A stretch of DNA of 23,825 nucleotides from a virus. The notes beneath the pieces are model-generated. The model saw nothing but the letters and a program-made list of their open reading frames with translations, was not told where the DNA came from and ran no database searches. Positions within the stretch are counted from its first letter, which is position 1. Every line of letters starts with the position of its first letter. The stretch lies in the IMG/VR virus record IMGVR_UViG_3300042397_002155, positions 1 to 23,825 of that record. One strand, written 5' to 3'. Positions 5,248-9,821 of the stretch are shown here, piece by piece. The position numbers were made by a program, and so were the translations under genes.

Positions 5248-5287
5248 GTGTCAACTTTAGATCCCGTATATGGTCTAAGGTTGGCAC
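5248..5287 (+). ncRNA. 14-bp hairpin whose loop matches the tRNA-Lys junction
   Basis: GTGTCAACTTTAGA pairs with TCTAAGGTTGGCAC (two G:U). Its 12-nt loop TCCCGTATATGG (5262-5273) is the exact reverse complement of CCATATACGGGA (5388-5399), which spans the CCA end of tRNA-Lys(CUU) and the 5' end of tRNA-Lys(UUU). The spacer 5193-5314 otherwise holds only an 8-codon ORF. Confidence 0.5.
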
Positions 5288-5314
5288 ATTAAAGACAAAA
5301 TTAATATGCAACAA

Positions 5315-5389
5315 CCACGCTAAACTTTGATGGCGAAGTACCCGGCTCTTAACCGGAGGAACCGAGTTCGATTCTCGGAGCGTGGACCA
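5315..5389 (+). tRNA. tRNA-Lys(CUU)
   Basis: Acceptor CCACGCT/AGCGTGG (C1:G72, unusual for Lys), discriminator A, CCA. Anticodon stem CCGG/CCGG, loop CTCTTAA. T-arm CCGAG-TTCGATT-CTCGG. The pairing with tRNA-Lys(UUU) 5 bp downstream gives both Lys codons a tRNA. Confidence 0.88.
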
Positions 5390-5394
5390 TATAC

Positions 5395-5470
5395 GGGATT
5401 GTAGTGAAACGGTTATCACAGCAGACTTTTAATCTGCCAATTCTGGGTTCGAATCCCAGCAGTCCCACCA
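5395..5470 (+). tRNA. tRNA-Lys(UUU)
   Basis: Acceptor GGGATTG/CAGTCCC, discriminator A, CCA. Anticodon stem GCAGA/TCTGC, loop CTTTTAA. Confidence 0.94.
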
Positions 5471-5584
5471 TATAAAAACACATTCAGACCAAGCGCATTG
5501 GTTTGTTGGTATAGCCCCGGAGTCCAGGGTAGCAGGTTCGATTCCTGTAAGTGTCTGATCAGCACCGAGTGTGTTTCTATATGG
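5468..5584 (+). ncRNA. stem-closed RNA element E5, tRNA-like interior
   Basis: An 18-bp stem, CCATATAAAAACACATTC with GAGTGTGTTTCTATATGG (one A:C, one G:U), starts on the CCA of tRNA-Lys. Inside, TCAGAC (5484) pairs with GTCTGA (5553) next to a good T-arm GCAGG-TTCGATT-CCTGT (5532-5548), but the central region has no proper anticodon loop (GCCCC/AGGGT, no T33) and no CCA. It resembles a tRNA body mounted on an extra stem. Confidence 0.65.
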
Positions 5585-5591
5585 TTATTAA

Positions 5592-5681
5592 GGAGCGTGG
5601 GCAGGACGGTAATGCAGCTGATTGCTAATCAGTAGAATCATGAAAGTGGTTCATAGGGTTCGACTCCCTAACGCTCCGCCA
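5592..5681 (+). tRNA. tRNA-Ser(GCU)
   Basis: Acceptor GGAGCGT/ACGCTCC, discriminator G, CCA, long variable arm (90 nt). Anticodon stem GCTGA/TCAGT, loop TTGCTAA. Confidence 0.93.
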
Positions 5682-5696
5682 GATAAATATCACAAT

Positions 5697-5771
5697 GCGG
5701 GATTAGCTCAGTGGTAGAGCAGTGCTTTTACACGGCGAAGGTCGGCAGTTCGAAACTGTCATCCCGTACCA
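5697..5771 (+). tRNA. tRNA-Val(UAC)
   Basis: Acceptor GCGGGAT/ATCCCGT, discriminator A, CCA; typical Val D-arm. Anticodon loop TTTACAC (UAC) on a weak stem GTGCT/GGCGA with two G:U and one mismatch. Confidence 0.85.
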
Positions 5772-5779
5772 TTTAACTG

Positions 5780-5808
5780 TTGACAACAACTAGAAATTAG
5801 TGTATAAT
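5780..5808 (+). promoter_or_regulatory. sigma70-like promoter, leaderless start
   Basis: TTGACA 5780-5785, 17 bp, TATAAT 5803-5808. The ATG of the next gene (5815) falls where transcription should begin. Confidence 0.85.
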
Positions 5809-5814
5809 ATTCTT

Positions 5815-6039
5815 ATGAATGACAATATTACTAAGTGGTTATCGACAATTCTTTTTCTTTCGGCAGGTATTCTTGTTTCGTTAAACATAGAAGCTTCTCG
5901 TTTTGCGTTTCCGCTGTTCTTAGGTGGACACGTATTGCTGACTTATTTCTTTTTTAAATCAAGAGATTGGTCATTGATTACACAAAACGGTTTCTTTATT
6001 TTTATCGATTTAGTAGGTATCTATCGTTGGTTCTTTTAA
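5815..6039 (+). CDS. small membrane protein, 74 aa
   Basis: Three hydrophobic segments: WLSTILFLSAGILVSLNI, FAFPLFLGGHVLLTYFFF and NGFFIFIDLVGIYRWFF. A GTG at 5800 extends the frame but overlaps the -10 box, so ATG 5815 is chosen. This leaves essentially no 5' leader on transcripts from the adjacent promoter and no Shine-Dalgarno motif. It sits alone between tRNA-Val and tRNA-Thr and would be co-transcribed with the downstream tRNAs and tmRNA. Function unknown; a small inner-membrane protein by topology. Confidence 0.7.
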   Translation: MNDNITKWLSTILFLSAGILVSLNIEASRFAFPLFLGGHVLLTYFFFKSRDWSLITQNGFFIFIDLVGIYRWFF

Positions 6040-6043
6040 GATT

Positions 6044-6119
6044 GCCGCTATAGCTCAGCAGGTAGAGCAGCTGCCTTGTAAGCAGTTGGTCCGGGGTTCG
6101 ATTCCTCGTGGCGGCACCA
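6044..6119 (+). tRNA. tRNA-Thr(UGU), second copy
   Basis: Acceptor GCCGCTA/TGGCGGC, discriminator A, CCA; canonical D-arm TAGCTCAGCAGGTAGAGC. Anticodon stem GCTGC/GCAGT, loop CTTGTAA. Looks bacterial, unlike the copy at 3013. Confidence 0.94.
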
Positions 6120-6124
6120 GTTTT

Positions 6125-6201
6125 CGGAGTGTAGCGCAGTCTGGTAGCGCACCTCGTTTGGGACGAGGGGGTCCAAGGTTCGAATCCTTGTATTCCGACC
6201 A
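6125..6201 (+). tRNA. tRNA-Pro(UGG), canonical copy
   Basis: Acceptor CGGAGTG/TATTCCG, C1:G72, discriminator A, CCA. Anticodon stem CCTCG/CGAGG, loop TTTGGGA. Confidence 0.94.
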
Positions 6202-6269
6202 AGTTATTGTTGTATGAAGCGATGAGAAATAAGTTCAAGACGCGGGGGCAGTGCCCGCCAGGTCCACCA
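6202..6269 (+). ncRNA. ssrA: tmRNA acceptor piece (3' part of permuted ssrA)
   Basis: Ends CAGGTCC-A-CCA (6259-6269). CAGGTCC pairs over seven positions with GGGCCTG at 6368-6374 of the tag piece, including G3:U70, the alanine identity pair. GAC-GCGGG...CCCGC-CAG.TCCACCA is almost the E. coli tmRNA 3' end. Upstream GTTCAA (6233-6238) pairs with TTGGGC of the other piece as helix P2. The T-loop is GGCAGTG (6247-6253) instead of the usual TTCAACT type. The 5' end is probably made when tRNA-Pro (ends 6201) is released. Confidence 0.82.
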
Positions 6270-6369
6270 TAAAACACATTAGCCTGACTGAAACGGGCAT
6301 CGAGTACGTGGAACGTGGAAGAAGGTTCGATTCCTTCATACTCAATTTCAGTAGTGTGTTTTATAATGG
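6267..6369 (+). ncRNA. tmRNA intervening linker, stem-closed element E6
   Basis: Starts on the CCA of the acceptor piece and ends on the first GG of the tag piece. Outer stem CCAT-AAAACACATTA with TAGTGTGTTTTATAATGG (3-nt bulge), then CTGAAA/TTTCAG (6288/6346), GAGTA/TACTC (6302/6339) and a perfect T-arm GAAGG-TTCGATT-CCTTC (6321-6337). In a permuted tmRNA this segment is cut out of the precursor; the same stem type closes the other elements of the array. Confidence 0.75.
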
Positions 6370-6558
6370 GCCTGACACAGGATCGATTGGGCAAAGAGTA
6401 ACAAAGTGGACAACTCGGCAATGTAGAAGCCGTAGGATTAGGGTAACCTGGTCGAAGAAGCAAAACAAAGTAAACGCAAACGACTCACAGTTCGCATTAG
6501 CAGCCTAAACACTGCTTAGGGTTTCGGTAGGTTTCCTCGTAACAGAATAACCTATCAA
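6368..6558 (+). ncRNA. ssrA: tmRNA tag-coding piece (5' part of permuted ssrA)
   Basis: Begins GGGCCTG (acceptor half) followed by ACACAGGATCGAT, matching the tmRNA D-loop analogue, then TTGGGC (P2). The resume codon GCA at 6476 starts a tag reading ANDSQFALAA with TAA at 6506-6508. The E. coli tag is ANDENYALAA, so the ALAA degradation signal is kept. After the tag come GCTTAGG and a hairpin GGTAGGTT/AACCTATC (about 6528-6555), where the piece probably ends before tRNA-Gly at 6561. Function: with SmpB, rescue of stalled ribosomes and tagging for proteolysis. Confidence 0.88.
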
Positions 6559-6560
6559 AG

Positions 6561-6634
6561 GCGGGATTAGTTTAATGGTAAAACAGCAGATTTCCAATCT
6601 TCGGTCGTCAGTTCGATTCTGACATTCCGCTCCA
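6561..6634 (+). tRNA. tRNA-Gly(UCC)
   Basis: Acceptor GCGGGAT/ATTCCGC, discriminator T as in bacterial tRNA-Gly, CCA. Anticodon loop TTTCCAA on stem GCAGA/TCTTC (one C:T mismatch). Confidence 0.92.
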
Positions 6635-6642
6635 AGAATTAT

Positions 6643-6726
6643 GCGAGAGTGGTGTAATGGTAGCCACGCTGGTCTTAGAAGCCAGTGCCGAAAGGCGTGA
6701 GAGTTCGAGTCTCTCCTCTCGCACCA
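6643..6726 (+). tRNA. tRNA-Leu(UAG)
   Basis: Acceptor GCGAGAG/CTCTCGC, discriminator A, CCA. Anticodon stem CTGGT/GCCAG, loop CTTAGAA; variable arm GCCGAAAGGC. Confidence 0.94.
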
Positions 6727-6768
6727 AATTCTCCCTAACAGACGGAGTACAATGTGATAAGTTGTCTG

Positions 6769-6881
6769 TTCATATAAAAGTACATTCGCGGTTAAGGATA
6801 CCTAGCAACTGGACGCAGGGGCTATCCGAAGTAGCAGGCATGCTTACCGAAAGCTAGGAAATGAGTGTGCTTTTATATGAA
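6769..6881 (+). ncRNA. stem-closed RNA element E7 with pseudoknot
   Basis: A 19-bp stem without mismatch (two G:U): TTCATATAAAAGTACATTC (6769) with GAGTGTGCTTTTATATGAA (ending 6881). Inside, GGATA...TATCC and CCTAGC...GCTAGG interleave, which is an H-type pseudoknot, followed within it by a GTAGCA-ggca-TGCTTAC hairpin. The 3' arm contains the start of the next gene, so this RNA may also regulate its translation. Confidence 0.65.
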
Positions 6882-7332
6882 ATTAATTGAAAACGTATCT
6901 ATTCCAGATATTTTTGAAAAAGAAATTCTAGCTAATACTGTACAGTTAACAGAATTTTTAGAAGATAAAAGATCTATTTTTGATCCTTGGCTATCTAAAA
7001 TTTTAGGTTATTCTATTGTGTCGTATGAAGCTTGGGTAAACTATACTTCTTTCAATGGAGATATAAACGGATACGAATGGCATAATGAACAAGGTATAGG
7101 TGGCGCTGCTACTGCTATGACCGGTGAATTTGCAGGAATAATTTGGTTATCAGGAGATGAAAACGCAGGTGGTAATCTTTCTGTATTAGAAAATGATGAA
7201 GTTGCAGAAATAAAATTTAAACCGAATACTTTGATAGTAATTGATTCTTCTACATTTCATAGAGTTGAACACTATTACGGTATTTCAAAAAGAATAAGTT
7301 TAAATTTTACGTTTAACGCAAAAAGTTGTTGA
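6865..7332 (+). CDS. 2-oxoglutarate/Fe(II)-type oxygenase-like protein
   Basis: About 155 residues. EWHNEQ (possible first metal His, HxE instead of the usual HxD), GIIWLSGDENAGGNLSVLEN (jelly-roll strands), IDSSTFHRVEHYYGISKRISLNFTF (distal His and the Arg that binds 2-oxoglutarate) match the cupin-like prolyl-hydroxylase fold common in large phages. Either GTG 6865, with AGGAA five bases upstream, or ATG 6877 (MKLIENV) can be the start; both lie inside the 3' arm of element E7. The stop overlaps the next promoter's -35. Substrate unknown; the HxE variant makes activity uncertain. Confidence 0.65.
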   Translation: MCFYMKLIENVSIPDIFEKEILANTVQLTEFLEDKRSIFDPWLSKILGYSIVSYEAWVNYTSFNGDINGYEWHNEQGIGGAATAMTGEFAGIIWLSGDENAGGNLSVLENDEVAEIKFKPNTLIVIDSSTFHRVEHYYGISKRISLNFTFNAKSC

Positions 7333-7357
7333 CAAGTGTACTTGTTGGTGGTATAAT
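7329..7357 (+). promoter_or_regulatory. sigma70-like promoter of the large structured-RNA block
   Basis: TTGACA 7329-7334, 17 bp, TATAAT 7352-7357. It is followed by TGTTCTTTAAAAAA (7385-7398, boxA-like), then element E8 and 1.5 kb of structured non-coding sequence. Confidence 0.85.
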
Positions 7358-7384
7358 TAATCTATACTAAACAATTAGTGTATT

Positions 7385-7398
7385 TGTTCTTTAAAAAA
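7385..7398 (+). promoter_or_regulatory. boxA-like antitermination motif
   Basis: TGTTCTTTAAAAAA about 30 nt downstream of the -10 box, the same position relative to structured RNA as in ribosomal leaders. Matches the copy at 3287. Confidence 0.5.
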
Positions 7399-7413
7399 TT
7401 AACGTATAAGAAG

Positions 7414-7501
7414 TTCTTATACACATACACACTGCCGAAGTTGGTTCGGTTAGACAGGGAGATCCAATTGCCTATGTCGTTAGTGTGTACTTGTATAAGA
7501 A
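7414..7501 (+). ncRNA. stem-closed RNA element E8
   Basis: A 20-bp stem with a 2-nt internal loop: TTCTTATACACATACACACT (7414) with AGTGTGTACTTGTATAAGAA (7482-7501). Inside, CCGAA-gttgg-TTCGG and a GACAGG/CCTATGTC arm. The 5' arm is itself part of a GTATAAGAA/TTCTTATAC palindrome (7404-7422), so two folds compete. No ORF. Confidence 0.65.
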
Positions 7502-7506
7502 TTTAA

Positions 7507-7605
7507 TTAACATTGTCAAATGCCAAAGCGTTGGTGGTGTGACGGATTATCAAACAAGTGCTTCCCACATGCAGGAGTTGTAGATAATGCGTTTGACAAT
7601 GTTAA
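7507..7605 (+). ncRNA. stem-closed RNA element E9
   Basis: A 17-bp stem (one G:U): TTAACATTGTCAAATGC (7507) with GCGTTTGACAATGTTAA (7589-7605). Inside ATTATC/GATAAT encloses an ACAA/TTGT-closed loop. It directly follows E8 and precedes the large RNA. Confidence 0.62.
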
Positions 7606-8501
7606 GAATTTAAGGGTAGTTTAATATCCTGTAGGCGGTTCGCCGTTTATGAAGAATAACTGTGGTGACACAGCCAAAGGAGGTATGCCTACATAACTCC
7701 GCCAGTAATGGTTCATTTAGACAAGCCTGCTCAGGTCCGTGAGGATCCGATCACTGATAAGACCGGTGGTTGTAACAGCAAAGCTGATAGTAGTGGAAAG
7801 AACGTTTGCTTAAGCGCCGCAAGGTAACGCAAGTGAATGGAAAGGAAACAGGTGGTGCTGTCCTCCACTCCGTAACCAATCAGTCAGTTGGTATGAGAAA
7901 GGGTAGTGTATTGGTTCGAGGGGTCGCACCCAAGGGCTCGTATGCAGTTTACGTGGTTGATGGCTGTGTAGCAATATGCAGACATTGGTCGCAAAAGACG
8001 ACTGAGTAGCTCGCGAGGCAAAAGGTACGCGGTGTGTTGTATTGGGTAGTCCAAAAGATTATTCAGCAACTGAGTCAGCACATCGCAGTAGGTTCAGTTA
8101 TAGGCTAATGGTAGGCCAACTCCCTGTTAAGGAGTCGACTGCGGGTTCAACTCCCGCTAACGATTAAAATGCAAAGACTGACTCGGTCATATGTGAAAAG
8201 CATCTAATACTTGAACCGCAAGGTAATCAAGTCTAGTAAAGCTCGCAAGGTAATACTAGTTTATGCAGGAAGTTTCGTAACTACTTAGCGGTAGTGAATG
8301 GCTCTAAAGGTCAACGGGATAGAAAGCGTAGAATAGCATATGATGTCAAGACTACTGCCTGTCTTAAAACGGCGATGTTGGCAACAGACTATAATACATA
8401 GCAATATGGTTATAGTGGAAGTCGGAAGAAAGTAGGCTCGCAAGGCTTACAATAATGTCCGAGGTGTTGTTCGGTAAGGATGTATTCTCAGTCCTCCACC
8501 A
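7606..8501 (+). ncRNA. large ornate non-coding RNA of about 0.9 kb (GOLLD/ROOL-like candidate)
   Basis: No credible ORF, but dense helices: TGTAGGC/GCCTACA (7630/7687) enclosing GGCGgttCGCC and CTGTG-GTGA-CACAG; GTCC-GTGA-GGAT; CACTG/CGGTG; CAGCaaaGCTG; GTCG/CGAC; several GCAAGGTAA modules with GNRA loops (CTTGA..TCAAG, CTAGTA..TACTAG near 8220-8262); AAGAC/GTCTT; ACTATAA/TTATAGT (about 8388-8416). It contains a CCA-less tRNA-Asn-like fold (8094-8165) and ends CCTCC-A-CCA at 8501, where element E11 begins. Size, ornateness and the tRNA neighbourhood fit the GOLLD/ROOL classes of large phage RNAs; class assignment is inference without covariance search. Ends are approximate. Confidence 0.6.
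8094..8165 (+). ncRNA. tRNA-Asn(GUU)-like fold without CCA
   Basis: Good D-arm (GGCT-AATGGTA-GGCC), perfect anticodon arm ACTCC-CTGTTAA-GGAGT (GUU) and perfect T-arm GCGGG-TTCAACT-CCCGC, but the acceptor keeps only GTTA/TAAC and no CCA follows. Embedded in the large RNA. Either a tRNA pseudogene or a tRNA-shaped domain of that RNA. Confidence 0.6.
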
Positions 8502-8586
8502 TATAAAAACACATTAGATCTCTTTTAGTTGTTCGGGCTCCACGGACCAACGGGCACTAGATCCCTTTTAGTGTGTTTCTATATGG
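8499..8586 (+). ncRNA. stem-closed RNA element E11
   Basis: An 18-bp stem, CCATATAAAAACACATTA with TAGTGTGTTTCTATATGG (one A:C, one G:U), nearly the same arms as E5. Inside, AGATC/GATCC, TAGT/ACTA and GTTG/CAAC nest around a GGGCTCCACGG loop. Begins on a CCA, like E4, E5 and the tmRNA linker. Confidence 0.65.
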
Positions 8587-8635
8587 TAAAACAGGAGTAA
8601 TTACCCTGTCCATAGTCGAGAGTCATGACCTCGGC

Positions 8636-8713
8636 AAACTCGTAGTCATCTAATGGTAAGATAGGCCCGTTATGGGGCTTAATGTTGGTTCGAATCCAGC
8701 CTACAATGAGTTT
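8636..8713 (+). ncRNA. tRNA-like fold with interrupted acceptor, no CCA
   Basis: AAACTC-GTAG (8636-8645) pairs with CTAC-aat-GAGTTT (8701-8713), a 10-bp acceptor-like helix with a 3-nt bulge. D-arm ATCT-AATGGTA-AGAT and T-arm GTTGG-TTCGAAT-CCAGC are excellent. The anticodon arm is faulty (GGCCC/GGGGC, short loop GTTAT, no clear T33). Upstream, 8592-8634 holds ACAGG/CCTGT and CGAG/CTCG hairpins. Confidence 0.55.
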
Positions 8714-8715
8714 CA

Positions 8716-8962
8716 AAATTTATACACATGATACTTCGTTGTCAGCAAGAAAAAGTCACGCTAATACGGTTTCTTCGAAGGACCAAGTTAGTAGAAGGTA
8801 GAAGGGTTCAACTCCCTACGTTCCGGAAGGAGCGGCGCATACGGGATTGCGGTGCTGGACAAGTATCCTAAGTGACTTACCGACTCCCGTCCGGACTAGT
8901 TAATTCGGGTGAATGGTTCCAATAACGTGGTGGAACAAACAAGGTATCAGTTGTATAAATTT
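8716..8962 (+). ncRNA. stem-closed RNA element E12, about 250 nt
   Basis: A 19-bp stem with a 2-nt internal loop (AAATTTATACACATGATAC at 8716, GTATCAGTTGTATAAATTT ending 8962) encloses 209 nt. Inside: a T-arm-like AGGG-TTCAACT-CCCT (8803-8817), ACGGGA/TCCCGT (8841/8885) enclosing CGGT/ACCG and AAGT/ACTT, and GTTCCA/TGGAAC near 8915-8936. No ORF. The largest member of the stem-closed family. Confidence 0.62.
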
Positions 8963-8977
8963 TCTAATAAATAAAGT

Positions 8978-9051
8978 TGCGGGTAGGGCGGTCACCACTC
9001 CAGTCTCATAAGCTCGGAGCATCCCAGGTTCGAATCCTGGACCCGCTACCA
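8978..9051 (+). tRNA. tRNA-Met(CAU), unusual
   Basis: TGCGGGT/ACCCGCT gives six pairs with a U1:U72 mismatch; an unpaired 1:72 is an initiator trait, but the anticodon stem lacks the G-C run of initiators. Discriminator A, CCA. Anticodon loop CTCATAA on an imperfect stem; D-arm atypical. Met, initiator-like Met or Ile2 cannot be separated by eye. Confidence 0.7.
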
Positions 9052-9057
9052 TTTTAT

Positions 9058-9133
9058 TCTCCTATAGCTCAGTCGGTAGAGCGTTTGACTGTTAATCAAA
9101 ATGTCCGTGGTTCGAGCCCACGTAGGGGAGCCA
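9058..9133 (+). tRNA. tRNA-Asn(GUU), canonical copy
   Basis: Acceptor TCTCCTA/TAGGGGA with U1:A72, discriminator G, CCA; canonical D-arm. Anticodon stem TTTGA/TCA-AA, loop CTGTTAA. Confidence 0.93.
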
Positions 9134-9139
9134 AAGTAT

Positions 9140-9213
9140 ATCTCGGTGGTGTAATGGCAGCACTGCGGTCTCCAAAACCGTTAGTGGGGGTTCGAGTCCC
9201 TCCCGGGATGCCA
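9140..9213 (+). tRNA. tRNA-Trp(CCA)
   Basis: Acceptor ATCTCGG/CCGGGAT, discriminator G, CCA. Anticodon stem GCGGT/ACCGT, loop CTCCAAA. Last tRNA of the main array. Confidence 0.94.
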
Positions 9214-9240
9214 ATTTTAATATTTTAATAAAGGTGAATG

Positions 9241-9816
9241 ATGAAAACAGTTGGTGATAAGATTGAAGCGTTTGTAGTTACTGGTGTTAAGCCAGGACAA
9301 CCTGCAGACGCATTTTTTGATATTACAGAAAAAAGCTTTGAAGGTAAGTGGAAGGTAATCGTTTATTACCCTAAAGACTTTACCTTTGTTTGTCCAACAG
9401 AAATTGTTGCATATGATAAGTTAACACAAGACTTTGCAGATCGCGATGCAGTTCTATTGACTGGTTCTACAGATAATGAATTCTGCAAAGTTGCATGGCA
9501 AACATCTCATCCTGATCTAAAGAAGATCACTCATTTCCAGTTCGCTGATACACAGCGCCGCAGTCGTGACTACAATGAAGAAACTGGTCGTTACACTAAC
9601 CACAGTTTGATTGAACAATTAGGAGTATTCTATGCGCCTGCCGGAGCAGCTCTTCGTGCTACTTTTATTGTTGATCCTGATAATGTCATTCAGCACGTTA
9701 CTGTAAACAACCTAAACGTTGGTCGCAGCCCAGAAGAAACACTTCGTGTTCTTGACGCATTGCAGACTGGCGAACTTTGCGCTTGCAACCGTACAGTCGG
9801 CGGTGAGACACTGTAA
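9241..9816 (+). CDS. ahpC: AhpC-type peroxiredoxin
   Basis: Typical 2-Cys peroxiredoxin of 191 residues: reduces H2O2 and organic hydroperoxides. YPKDFTFVCPTEIVAY holds the peroxidatic Cys (about C51); the C-terminal GELCACN holds the resolving Cys (C180 or C182), as in actinobacterial-type AhpC. The usual Arg (GAALRATFIVDPD) is present. The E. coli-style long C-terminal tail is missing, which fits the AhpD-partnered AhpC type. ATG 9241 is preferred over 9238 because AAGG then sits at proper distance. First gene of an operon that also contains an AhpD-like protein (10704). Peroxiredoxins are rare in phages; the role is probably keeping the infected cell redox-safe (inference). Confidence 0.92.
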   Translation: MKTVGDKIEAFVVTGVKPGQPADAFFDITEKSFEGKWKVIVYYPKDFTFVCPTEIVAYDKLTQDFADRDAVLLTGSTDNEFCKVAWQTSHPDLKKITHFQFADTQRRSRDYNEETGRYTNHSLIEQLGVFYAPAGAALRATFIVDPDNVIQHVTVNNLNVGRSPEETLRVLDALQTGELCACNRTVGGETL

Positions 9817-9821
9817 ACAAT

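Noticed and set aside
6251-6508. 85-aa ORF ending in ANDSQFALAA
   Set aside because: Only its last ten codons are meaningful, as the tmRNA tag; the rest runs through the linker and the structural part of the tmRNA.
6657-6857. 66-aa ORF over tRNA-Leu(UAG) and element E7
   Set aside because: Covers a good tRNA and structured RNA; no start signals.
7806-8009. 67-aa ORF (and its minus-strand partner 7884-8081) inside the large RNA
   Set aside because: No ribosome binding site, odd composition (long Val/Gly runs) and overlap with clear helices.
7400-8960. Group I or group II intron in the array
   Set aside because: No group II domain V or GUGYG start and no group I P/Q/R/S core; no split tRNA or gene flanks the region.
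8977-9228. 83-aa ORF over tRNA-Met, tRNA-Asn and tRNA-Trp
   Set aside because: Overlaps three tRNA genes completely.
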